Assembly (NCBI RefSeq): GCF_000775615.1
Contig: NZ_AVPG01000007.1
Location: 1 to 64,000, forward strand
From: Pontibacillus litoralis JSM 072002
Lineage (GTDB): Bacteria > Bacillota > Bacilli > Bacillales > BH030062
Reading direction: 5' to 3'
DNA: 64,000 nt
How positions within the stretch are numbered: the first letter of the stretch is position 1; every line of letters begins with the position of its first letter. Positions 8,761 to 16,147 of the stretch are shown here, in pieces. Made by a program: the position numbers and the translations under genes. The notes below the pieces were generated by a model. The model was given only the letters and a program-made list of their open reading frames with translations, did not search any database and was not told the DNA's origin.

Positions 8761-9654
8761 TTAATTGTAATGAACGAACTTCTTTCCTAATACGAGTTGG
8801 ATAATCGTAAAGAGGAAGATGATGATAAAGAGTACAAAGGCTGCTGCTGATGCTAGACCAAATTGCCACTCTTCATAGAATTTCTGATAAATGTAATACA
8901 CAACGGTTAACGCACTGTTTCCCGGTCCAGGTCTGCCGTCAAATAGTGCGAAGATTTCATCGAATACTTTAAAACCGTTTATTATCGAAATTATCGACAC
9001 GAAAAACAGTGTAGGGGAAAGTAAAGGTAACGTTACGGACTTGAAACGATGCCATGCGGACGCTCCATCTACTTTCGCAGCTAAATAATATTGTTCATCA
9101 ATCGTCTGAAGGCCGGCTAGCATAATCATGATGTTAAACCCGAGACCTTTCCACACGCTAACGATAATTAATGCTGGCATCGCATATTGCGGATCGCGGA
9201 GCCAGGCGATAGGATCGATTCCGAACCAACTTAGAAAATAGTTTAATAGACCGTAATCATAGTGAAAGATCCAACTCCATACAATTGAGATAGCAACAAC
9301 AGATGTTACATACGGTAAGAAATAGATTGTACGGAAGGCTCCTCTAAATTTTATTTTGCTATTGAGGAATAGAGAAATAATAAGAGAAAGTACGATAGAC
9401 AATGGTACGACACCTATGACGAAGATAACGGTGTTTACAATCGCAATGCGAAAGTTCGGATCTTGAAAAATTTCTACGAAGTTTCCGAAGCCATATGCAA
9501 ATACTTCACCAGTAAAGAAATCGAAGTCAGTATACAAACTCATTACAAAGGACTTAATGATTGGATAAATGTTAAAGGTAATCAATATAAGTAAGGCTGG
9601 TAATAAGTAAAGATATCCCTTTAACGTACTCTTCTTCGTTGGGTTAAGATCCAT
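8761..9654 (-). CDS. ugpA: ABC importer permease, UgpA type
   Basis: This MalF/UgpA-class permease of 297 residues has six predicted helices. The EAA-type docking loop is AAKVDGASAWHRFKSVTLPL. The start is set at the ATG at 9654 because AAGGAGGAA lies just upstream; an ATG at 9672 lies in front of that site and would cover it. The gene overlaps the end of the ATPase gene by 11 bp, which implies translational coupling. It forms the heterodimeric channel with the next gene's product. Confidence 0.86.
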   Translation of the reverse strand: MDLNPTKKSTLKGYLYLLPALLILITFNIYPIIKSFVMSLYTDFDFFTGEVFAYGFGNFVEIFQDPNFRIAIVNTVIFVIGVVPLSIVLSLIISLFLNSKIKFRGAFRTIYFLPYVTSVVAISIVWSWIFHYDYGLLNYFLSWFGIDPIAWLRDPQYAMPALIIVSVWKGLGFNIMIMLAGLQTIDEQYYLAAKVDGASAWHRFKSVTLPLLSPTLFFVSIISIINGFKVFDEIFALFDGRPGPGNSALTVVYYIYQKFYEEWQFGLASAAAFVLFIIIFLFTIIQLVLGKKFVHYN

Positions 9655-10732
9655 TCCCACTTCCTCCTTCATGAGAAGTGAGTCTGATGCCTGTCTCTGT
9701 ATTAAAGTAGTGAATGTTCTCCTCTTTGATGCCTAAGTAGCACGTTTGGCCCACTTGAATAGTTGCATCAGGATGAATGAGTGCACGAACTGTCTCTTCT
9801 TGTAATTGAACACGTATCATCGTATCTCGTCCAATGGTTTCCATATGGATCACTTGACCAGAAATAAGGTGATTTTCTTTAGAACTAACGTATAAATCTT
9901 CAGGACGTAAGCCGATAGTTACATCCCTTTGTTCAGCAGCAAGGATTTGTTTCGTTTGGTTGTATGTATGTAAGTGTAGCTTTTCTTGCGTTTGTCCGTG
10001 TTTCGTTTCTATTAAATTAATAGGAGGATTCCCTAAGAATTTAGCAGCGAATCGGTTACAAGGGTAGCGGTACATGGATTGTGGTTTACTATGCTGCTGA
10101 ATCACGCCGTCTTTCATTAGTAATACATGATCTGAAATACTTAATGCTTCTTCTTGGTCGTGTGTGACAAACACAGCTGTAATGCCAATTTCTTGTTGTA
10201 TGCGGCGAATCTCTTCTCTCATCTCTAGTCGAAGTCTTGCATCTAAATTGGATAACGGTTCATCTAGTAACAGTAGTTTTGGTTCTTTGACGAGCGCGCG
10301 GGCAATAGCTACACGTTGTTGTTGACCACCTGATAGTTGCCCAGGCTTACGGTCTTGTAAGTGCTCAATATGCATCAGCTTTGTCATGGCTTGTGCACGT
10401 TCTTTCGCTTCTTTCTTAGGTACTTTCTCCATGCGAAGCGGGAACATGATATTCTTTAAAACGGAAAGGTGAGGATAGAGAGCATAGCTTTGAAAAACCA
10501 TTCCAATCTTACGGTCTTCTGCTTCCATATTCGTAACGTTTTTATCTCCAAAGTAAATGTCTCCTGAAGTAGGCTTATACAAACCGGAAAGTAACATGAG
10601 TGTCGTACTTTTACCACAGCCACTCGGTCCTAGTAAAGAAACAAGTTGTCCGCTCTTGATCGTTGTATTAATATTCTGTACCGCATAGACATCTTGAAAT
10701 TTCATCGTTATATTACGTAGATGTATATCCAT
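9644..10732 (-). CDS. ugpC: ABC importer ATPase, UgpC/MsmK type
   Basis: This 362-residue ATPase drives the importer. Walker A GPSGCGKST is at about residues 34-42. The signature LSGGQQQRVAIAR and Walker B LLLLDEPLSNLDA follow in order. A C-terminal TOBE-type regulatory domain spans about residues 235-350, with IGLRPEDLYVS at its start. MsmK/UgpC ATPases can serve several sugar importers, so it may be shared. It is the first gene of the operon, and its start is about 86 bp downstream of a PhoP-box-like promoter. Confidence 0.88.
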   Translation of the reverse strand: MDIHLRNITMKFQDVYAVQNINTTIKSGQLVSLLGPSGCGKSTTLMLLSGLYKPTSGDIYFGDKNVTNMEAEDRKIGMVFQSYALYPHLSVLKNIMFPLRMEKVPKKEAKERAQAMTKLMHIEHLQDRKPGQLSGGQQQRVAIARALVKEPKLLLLDEPLSNLDARLRLEMREEIRRIQQEIGITAVFVTHDQEEALSISDHVLLMKDGVIQQHSKPQSMYRYPCNRFAAKFLGNPPINLIETKHGQTQEKLHLHTYNQTKQILAAEQRDVTIGLRPEDLYVSSKENHLISGQVIHMETIGRDTMIRVQLQEETVRALIHPDATIQVGQTCYLGIKEENIHYFNTETGIRLTSHEGGSGNGS

Positions 10733-10817
10733 TTATGTCCTCCTAATGATTAGCGTAATTAAAAGTGCCTTATGAATTCTTTCTCATATCTAACACACTT
10801 CAAATAGTAAGCAAGAA

Positions 10818-10857
10818 ATATTAAATGAACATTGATTTATTGTAAATAGACTGTAAA
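10818..10857 (-). promoter_or_regulatory. PhoP-box-like promoter of the ugp operon
   Basis: On the minus strand two TTTACA repeats (10852-10857 and 10841-10846) are exactly 11 bp apart, and a further TTAACA lies 21 bp upstream (10873-10878). The proximal repeat is followed by a 17-bp spacer and a TAATAT -10 (10818-10823). Tandem TT(A/C/T)ACA repeats with 11-bp period are the known Bacillus PhoP binding pattern. Together with a UgpB-type transporter this suggests induction by phosphate starvation. Confidence 0.65.
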
Positions 10858-11006
10858 TAATGTGCGTATTTTTGTTAATTGTGTTATGGTGTAATGTTAG
10901 GCTATATGTGTTTATAGATGGTGTTAGCTTTGTGAGAACTAGTTGTGCCTCCATTTATTGAAGAAATAATAAGCAGGGTACAGGGGGAATTATAAAATCA
11001 ACAAAA

Positions 11007-11043
11007 AAGGAACCTCCTAGCGTTAAGCGTTAGGAGGTTCCTT
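11007..11043 (-). terminator. Strong terminator of the mnt operon
   Basis: A hairpin with 13-bp arms AAGGAACCTCCTA and its complement ends 9 bp from the stop of the last mnt gene. An A-run at 11003-11008 gives a T-run on the minus strand. Confidence 0.85.
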
Positions 11044-11051
11044 TCTAGAAT

Positions 11052-11948
11052 TTATGCACTAACTTTTTGTTGTTCTTGTTGCAGTTGTTTACGCCTCAAC
11101 CATTTAGCTACCATGCCATGTTTTGGACTAAGCATAAATGTCGCTGTAAAGATGAGTCCAGTTGCGACTGCCATGGAACCTGAAATAGATACGTTAAATG
11201 TAAGAGCCATTCCATATCCTAAAAAGGCAGATAAAGCACCAATACCTCCGCTTAGAATCAGCATCATGCCGAATCGATCGGTTAACAAGTAGGCGGTTGC
11301 TCCTGGTACGATGAGCATGGCAACAACTAAGATCGCTCCTACACTATCAAAGGAAGCAACAGTGGAAAATGATACCATTGTCATAAGCATGTAATGAATA
11401 AACATGACAGGCACCCCAATGGAAATAGCCATTGCTGGGTCGAAGGTACTTATTTTAATTTCTTTATAGAATAATAGGATAAGAGTTAGGTTGAACAGTA
11501 GTACGCCGCCTAACATCCATACAGCCACTGGTCCATAGCTATTGCCATTAATGATGAGCGTATCCCAAGGGGTGAAAGCAATCTCTCCCATTAACGCATG
11601 GTTAACGTCGAGGTGCACATTATCCCCGATAAACGAGATTAACACGACACCTAAGGCAAATAGGGAAGTGAACACCACACCTATCGCAGCGTCAGATTGT
11701 ACGCCACTTGAATCGAGCGCTTGCACCATAACTGCTGTTAATACCCCAACGATTGCAGCTCCAATTAACATCGGAAGGCCATTTAATGATTGGGTAACGA
11801 AAAAGGCTAATACGATTCCAAGTAATACGGTGTGACTAATCGCGTCAGCAATCATAGCCATTTTCCGTAGTACAAGTATTGCTCCGGTCACCCCGCACGT
11901 GATACCAACGAGGCTTCCAATAAGAAGAATCCATGCATCATAACTCAT
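11052..11948 (-). CDS. mntD: Metal ABC transporter permease, MntD type
   Basis: This 298-residue permease of the ABC-3 (zinc/manganese/iron) family has about eight to nine membrane segments. The N-terminal GITCGVTGAILVLRKMAMIA and the conserved DAISHTVLLGI segment are typical of the family. The C-terminus is charged and Gln-rich. It overlaps the upstream permease gene by 4 bp. Having two permeases plus an ATPase and a binding protein matches the Bacillus mntABCD set. Confidence 0.88.
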   Translation of the reverse strand: MSYDAWILLIGSLVGITCGVTGAILVLRKMAMIADAISHTVLLGIVLAFFVTQSLNGLPMLIGAAIVGVLTAVMVQALDSSGVQSDAAIGVVFTSLFALGVVLISFIGDNVHLDVNHALMGEIAFTPWDTLIINGNSYGPVAVWMLGGVLLFNLTLILLFYKEIKISTFDPAMAISIGVPVMFIHYMLMTMVSFSTVASFDSVGAILVVAMLIVPGATAYLLTDRFGMMLILSGGIGALSAFLGYGMALTFNVSISGSMAVATGLIFTATFMLSPKHGMVAKWLRRKQLQQEQQKVSA

Positions 11949-12814
11949 GCGTGGCGCACCACCTTTGTAATAAGACCTTTACGTGTTCCGAGTAATAAGG
12001 AAATGAGGAAAATCACTGACGCACACAATACGATGAGGGGACCAGTTGGTAATCCGTTCCCTATTGTGCTAATTAATGTACCAAACACACCAGACAATGC
12101 CCCAATAATTCCTGCCAAAAAACTCATCCGACCTAGCTGATCTGTCCAATATCGAGCAGCTAATGGGGGAGTAATTAATAAAGCTGCAATTAACACAACC
12201 CCAACCATTTGAATACCGACGACAACGATACCGACGACGAGTGCCATTAATACGCCATTTAATAAGTTTACTGGTAACCCAATACCTTTTGCATACAAAG
12301 GGTCAAAGATGGAGACTTTTAATTCTTTAAAGAACAAAGTAGATACAAGTAATATTACTACAGAACCTACAGCTATCACCTGAATATCACTTCGGACCAT
12401 TGATGCTGCTTGCCCGAAAATAAACTCGTCAATTCCACTTTTATCCCCTGATGTATTTTGCGTAATATACGTAAGCAAGACGATTCCTAAACCGAATGAA
12501 ACAGACAGCACTACACCTATGGCTGCATCTGTCTTAATGCGTGAGTGCTTGACGATAGCTTGAATTAAATAGGTTGAAATTAATCCTGTTACGGCTGCCC
12601 CGATTAAAAAGATAGGAGTTGATTTCTCGCCAATGACTAAGAAGGCAAGACATACTCCCGGCAATGTGGCGTGTGCCATTGCATCTCCTATTAAACTTTG
12701 TTTTTTTAATAATACGAAACTTCCAATTACGCCACTTGCAAATCCGAGAATAAGGGATCCCATTAAAACCCATTGTGTGTTTGCATTGGAGAGTAAGTAT
12801 AGTAGGTTTTCCAT
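11945..12814 (-). CDS. mntC: Metal ABC transporter permease, MntC type
   Basis: This second ABC-3 family permease has 289 residues, with the LKKQSLIGDAMAHATLPGV segment near residue 40 that is conserved in this family. The ATG at 12814 was chosen because AAAGG lies 9 nt upstream; an in-frame GTG at 12823 directly abuts that site. It follows the ATPase gene with only a few bases between or overlapping, and it overlaps mntD by 4 bp. It should form the channel with MntD. Confidence 0.88.
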   Translation of the reverse strand: MENLLYLLSNANTQWVLMGSLILGFASGVIGSFVLLKKQSLIGDAMAHATLPGVCLAFLVIGEKSTPIFLIGAAVTGLISTYLIQAIVKHSRIKTDAAIGVVLSVSFGLGIVLLTYITQNTSGDKSGIDEFIFGQAASMVRSDIQVIAVGSVVILLVSTLFFKELKVSIFDPLYAKGIGLPVNLLNGVLMALVVGIVVVGIQMVGVVLIAALLITPPLAARYWTDQLGRMSFLAGIIGALSGVFGTLISTIGNGLPTGPLIVLCASVIFLISLLLGTRKGLITKVVRHA

Positions 12815-12819
12815 ATAGA

Positions 12820-13569
12820 TCACCCTTTCTGAACGAGCATTGGACTATTGCCTAAGAAGGAAATCGCTCCTCCATACGTTTTTTCTAAATTATTTAGTGT
12901 GAATACTTTCTCGGTAGGACCACATTCAATCGGCTTTTTGTTTAATAATAAGCAATTGTCAAAGTAGTCACGGACGGTTTGCAAGTCATGATGCACGACT
13001 AATACCGTTTTTCCTTGCTCTTTCCATTCTTGTAATAGTTTCATAATCGCCTTTTCCGTTGCGGCATCGACACCCGCGAATGGTTCGTCCATGAAATAGA
13101 TTTGTGCATCTTGAGCTAGTGCGCGTGCTAGGAATACTCGCTGTTGCTGTCCGCCAGATAATTGGCTAATTTGCCGATTAGCAAATGCTTTCATCCCGAC
13201 TTTCTCTAAGCATTCGTATGCGAATTGTACTTCTTTCTTATTCGGACGTTTAAACATACCAATATGCCCATAACGGCCCATTAATACGACGTCTAACGCA
13301 TTTGTTGGAAAATCCCAGTCGACTTCACTTCGTTGAGGGACGTAACCAATCAGTTTGCGCTGCTGTTTGTAAGGTTTACCATAAACTGTAACTTCTCCAG
13401 ATAAACGCGGAATTAAGTGTAAAATTGCTTTAATTAATGTGGATTTACCAGCACCGTTCGGCCCAATAATACCGGTAAGTGTACCTTCTGGGATATTGAA
13501 TTGTACGCCTTCTAATACTGGCTGTTTCTCATAGGTGACAGATATATTATTGACTTGTAATGCATGCAT
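12820..13569 (-). CDS. mntB: Manganese ABC transporter ATPase, MntB type
   Basis: This 249-residue ATPase has Walker A GPNGAGKST at about residues 36-44, the signature LSGGQQQRVFLAR at about 139-151 and Walker B IYFMDEPFAGVD. An AAAGGAG site lies 10 nt before the ATG. It is the second gene of the operon, 21 bp after the binding protein. ATPases of this subfamily serve manganese or zinc importers; the MntR-like operators upstream favour manganese. Confidence 0.9.
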   Translation of the reverse strand: MHALQVNNISVTYEKQPVLEGVQFNIPEGTLTGIIGPNGAGKSTLIKAILHLIPRLSGEVTVYGKPYKQQRKLIGYVPQRSEVDWDFPTNALDVVLMGRYGHIGMFKRPNKKEVQFAYECLEKVGMKAFANRQISQLSGGQQQRVFLARALAQDAQIYFMDEPFAGVDAATEKAIMKLLQEWKEQGKTVLVVHHDLQTVRDYFDNCLLLNKKPIECGPTEKVFTLNNLEKTYGGAISFLGNSPMLVQKG

Positions 13570-13590
13570 AGGGATGATGCTCCTTTCCTT

Positions 13591-14520
13591 TTATTTAAGT
13601 GAATTAACAATCGTATCAATATTGTGGGTAAACATACCGACATAAGTGCCTTCTTCTGTTCCTTCAGGGCCCATCGCATCAGAATAAATTTCTCCACCGA
13701 TTTCTACTTCGTGTCCTTTATCTTTTGCGCCTTCAACTACTGCGTTGATCGCTTCATCGGAGACACTACTTTCAACAAATACAGCTTTAATATCTCGTTC
13801 TACTAATGTGTCAACAATGCGTTGAACGTCTTTTAAGCCAAATTCAGAATCTGTACTTAATCCTTGTAGCCCCATTACTTCAAAGCCATAAGCATCACCG
13901 AAATATTGAAAGGCATCATGAGCTGTTACCATCACGCGACTCTTCTCTGGTACTTCCTCAGCATTTTGTAGGGCGTACTCATGTAATTCATCTAGTTCTT
14001 TAGAGTATGCTTCTCTATTTTTCTCGTAATCTGCTTTGTTATCTGGGTCTAATTCAATTAATGCGTTTGTCACTTCCTCTACAGCGTATTGCCATAATTG
14101 AATATCAAACCAAACGTGTGGATCGGCTACTTCAGGATTTTCAGGATCGGCAGTAAGTTTTTCTTGTGGAATAGTTTCAGCGACTGCATAAGTAGGCTTT
14201 TCTTCCTGCATTTTCTCGAATATTTGATTCATTTGCCCTTCTAGATTAAGTCCGTTGTAATAAATTAAATCAGCATTTTCTAATTTATCGATATCACTAG
14301 GAACAGCTTCGTAGACGTGAGGGTCAACACCAGGTCCCATTAAACTTTCTACCTGTACATGCTCGCCACCAACATTTTTGGCGATATCACCGATTTGAGC
14401 AATTGTTGTTACAATATTGATTTTTCCTTCTGCATCGGATTGTGTTGCATTACCGCTTTCGTTTCCACAACCAGCTAGTAGGAAAAAAGGTACTAATAAT
14501 AAGACAATTAATTTCTTCAT
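13591..14520 (-). CDS. mntA: Manganese-binding lipoprotein, MntA type
   Basis: This 309-residue lipoprotein of the cluster-9 metal binding family captures Mn(II) outside the cell. The lipobox LLAGC is near residue 18. Metal ligands expected for the family are present in order: His in DPHVYE, His in DPHVWF, Glu in VFVESSVSD and a late Asp in IYSDAMGPEG. There is no His-rich loop, which argues against a zinc-type protein. It is the first gene of the mnt operon and has two MntR-like sites upstream. Confidence 0.9.
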   Translation of the reverse strand: MKKLIVLLLVPFFLLAGCGNESGNATQSDAEGKINIVTTIAQIGDIAKNVGGEHVQVESLMGPGVDPHVYEAVPSDIDKLENADLIYYNGLNLEGQMNQIFEKMQEEKPTYAVAETIPQEKLTADPENPEVADPHVWFDIQLWQYAVEEVTNALIELDPDNKADYEKNREAYSKELDELHEYALQNAEEVPEKSRVMVTAHDAFQYFGDAYGFEVMGLQGLSTDSEFGLKDVQRIVDTLVERDIKAVFVESSVSDEAINAVVEGAKDKGHEVEIGGEIYSDAMGPEGTEEGTYVGMFTHNIDTIVNSLK

Positions 14521-14554
14521 GCTTTTTCATCTCCTTTTTGATTTCATGAAAATT

Positions 14555-14572
14555 GTTTCCCTGAGGCAAATT
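14555..14572. promoter_or_regulatory. MntR-like operator, promoter-distal site
   Basis: GTTTCCCTGAGGCAAATT; its complement AATTTGCCTCAGGGAAAC closely matches the known Bacillus MntR box (AATTTGCCTTAAGGAAAC). It lies in the leader of mntA, about 35 bp before the start codon. Confidence 0.75.
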
Positions 14573-14670
14573 AAAGGTAAAAAAATTTTGAACACGTTAG
14601 GCTTAAAAAATTATATGTGTAGTAATACGCTGGTGTTCTTATTTTTGTACATTTAGCCAACACAACAAAA

Positions 14671-14714
14671 GTTTCCCTAGTGCAAAATATATAACGTTGG
14701 CCATAAATTGTCAA
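14671..14714 (-). promoter_or_regulatory. mntA promoter overlapped by an MntR-like operator
   Basis: On the minus strand, TTGACA (14709-14714), a 17-bp spacer and TATATT (14686-14691) form a strong sigma-A promoter. A second MntR-like box, GTTTCCCTAGTGCAAAAT on the plus strand (14671-14688), overlaps the -10 and the expected start point. Manganese-bound MntR would block this promoter. Confidence 0.75.
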
Positions 14715-14767
14715 CCTATTAATGAGAATATTGATTAATTGGAGAGGGAATATGTATTTGAATCCAT

Positions 14768-15028
14768 TTGTTTATAGGGAAGTCAGTTGCAAACTCAAGT
14801 TTTGCGGAAGAGTTTAATAGCCGAAATGTTACAAGAATGTTAGAGGATGCACCAATTGCTCCTAAGCTTGAACATTATGGTAAACACAAGTCATATATAC
14901 TTCATCATAAACAGCCTATAGATAAAGGCGGAGAAGTATATAATCTTGATAGTTTAATAATTACTTCACCAAAAATGCATCAAAACATCTTAGATCCAGC
15001 ATATCATTTTTGGAAAAAAGGACATTGA
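14768..15028 (+). pseudogene. Headless colicin-E-type HNH DNase toxin tail
   Basis: About 86 codons correspond to the C-terminal nuclease part of colicin E2/E7/E8/E9 and S-type pyocin DNases. LHHKQPIDKGGEVYNLD followed by SPKMH aligns with the colicin HNH motif LHHDKPISQGGEVYDMD...TPKRH, and the preceding NVTRMLEDAPIAPK resembles the colicin segment ahead of it. No translocation or receptor domain lies upstream. A GGAGAGGG site with an ATG at 14752 opens a different frame, so the toxin frame has only a TTG at 14768. The catalytic Glu before HH is Ile here, and the last His of the H-x3-H pair is Leu. It is either a remnant or a tail cassette for a toxin encoded elsewhere. The immunity gene follows directly. 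Confidence 0.7.
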
Positions 15029-15048
15029 TTTAGGAAAGAGTGAATGTT

Positions 15049-15270
15049 ATGGAAAATAAACTATCTAAAGAGGAATTAATTGAACTTGTAGAAAAAATAT
15101 GTAATCCGAAGTTGTCTGATGGAGAAGTGAGTGAATATGTTGATATATTAAAAAGTAATGTACCTCATCCAGCTTCAAGTGACTTAATATTTTGGCATAA
15201 TGAAGAGTTATCACCAGAGGAAATAGTAACAATTGCATTAGCATATGAAGAGAATGAAAAAGATAGATAG
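15049..15270 (+). CDS. Colicin-E / pyocin-type DNase immunity protein
   Basis: This 73-residue acidic protein resembles Im2/Im7/Im9. It starts ENKLSKEELIELVEKICN like the first helices of Im proteins. It also carries HPASSDLIFW, matching the conserved HPSGSDLIYYP inhibitor segment, then SPEEIVTIALAYEEN for the last helix. These proteins bind and block cognate HNH DNases in the cytosol. It begins about 20 bp after the DNase tail, the normal toxin-immunity order. The start could be the GTG at 15040, but the ATG at 15049 fits the family length. An intact immunity gene beside a headless toxin suggests retained protection or a recombination cassette. Confidence 0.82.
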   Translation: MENKLSKEELIELVEKICNPKLSDGEVSEYVDILKSNVPHPASSDLIFWHNEELSPEEIVTIALAYEENEKDR

Positions 15271-15452
15271 GTGTATAATGGCAATTTACAAAAGTAATAA
15301 AGTATAAAACTAATTTTTTTTAAAAAAATCACTCCTATAAAATAGAAGCCTCTAGGAAAATTAGTTTATTTATAGTTTGTTTTAATTGGGTTAATATTCA
15401 AATTATTAAAATTTAATTATTTAGATTTGATTTAATGGGAGGTTGTATACTA

Positions 15453-15545
15453 TTGAATATTTTATGGAAAATTACCCGTCTTTTAATACTTGCCCTAGGT
15501 GTAGGGGTCGCTTTTAATTTTTTGAGGATTGGATGGAATATATAG
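15453..15545 (+). CDS. Small hydrophobic peptide, possible first half of a split membrane protein
   Basis: This is a 30-codon frame from TTG with a GGGAGG site 10 nt upstream. It encodes a basic start and one hydrophobic helix (about residues 8-24) ending LRIGWNI. It overlaps the next 30-codon frame by 13 bp. Read together they look like one two-helix protein of about 57 residues interrupted by a frameshift. I do not recognise a family. Confidence 0.35.
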   Translation: MNILWKITRLLILALGVGVAFNFLRIGWNI

Positions 15546-15625
15546 GATTTATTGTGTTTGCAACAATTATCACGATTGTGTTAGATAAAATTGAAGAGAA
15601 TAAAAATATAGAAAAAGAGAATTGA
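15533..15625 (+). CDS. Small hydrophobic peptide, possible second half of a split membrane protein
   Basis: This 30-codon frame from ATG has one hydrophobic helix (EYIGFIVFATIITIV) and a charged tail. It overlaps the preceding frame, so it may be translationally coupled to it. Alternatively it may be the in-frame continuation lost by a single-base indel near 15533-15545. Confidence 0.35.
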   Translation: MEYIGFIVFATIITIVLDKIEENKNIEKEN

Positions 15626-15933
15626 TGTTGAGATTATTAGTGAACGGTTTATGACGGAAATCAAAACGTAGTCTTTTTGTATAGGAGAACCCTTTAAGTA
15701 AAATTCTGGTATACAACATTTAGGAGGTGCTTCCTTTTTTCTGTTTTTAACCCTTTGTCTCACAAGGGCTGATTAGTATGAAATTCATTCAATTACAAAA
15801 AATAATAAGATATTTCGACAAAATATTCATTATCCTATTGAATAAATGTTAATCCTTTGTTAAGATAGATTCTGTTATCAAATTTAAATGAATAGTTAAG
15901 ACAGTTCTTTCTATTTATTAATAAAATACTAAT

Positions 15934-16007
15934 GCGGGTGTAGTTTAGTGGTAAAACCTCAGCCTTCCAAGCTGATGATGAGGGTTCGATTCCCTTCACC
16001 CGCTCCA
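15934..16007 (+). tRNA. tRNA-Gly (anticodon UCC)
   Basis: This is a complete cloverleaf of 74 nt including an encoded CCA. The acceptor arms GCGGGTG and CACCCGC pair, the D-loop has AGTGGTA, the anticodon loop is CTTCCAA with UCC, and the T-arm has GGGTTCGATTCCC. A hairpin follows it about 20 bp later. Confidence 0.95.
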
Positions 16008-16025
16008 TTGCAATTATAAGTTACC

Positions 16026-16074
16026 AACGCAGTGTTTCGTTTAGAGGTGTGAAAACGAAGCATTGCGTTTTTAT
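16026..16074 (+). terminator. Terminator after tRNA-Gly
   Basis: A long imperfect hairpin pairs AACGCAGTGTTTCGTTT with AAACGAAGCATTGCGTT with two G-T-type mismatches. It is followed by TTTTATTATGTTTTTA. Confidence 0.7.
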
Positions 16075-16147
16075 TATGTTTTTATTCCTTTTGCTTGAAG
16101 GCGTGGAACACGTTACACTAAAACAAACAATGCAGTGGGAGAGATGA

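Larger units (their letters stand above)
10733..11051. other. Intergenic region between the ugp and mnt operons
   Basis: This gene-free stretch holds the ugp promoter at its left side and the mnt terminator at its right end. Between about 10880 and 11000 I see no coding potential and no other clear signal. Confidence 0.6.
15271..15933. other. Intergenic region before tRNA-Gly
   Basis: This AT-rich stretch of about 660 bp has no long gene. It holds the two overlapping small frames listed separately at 15453-15625. The rest shows no clear signal to me. Confidence 0.5.

Noticed and set aside
12534-12773. Second minus-strand frame inside mntC
   Set aside because: It overlaps mntC in another frame and encodes no recognisable protein.
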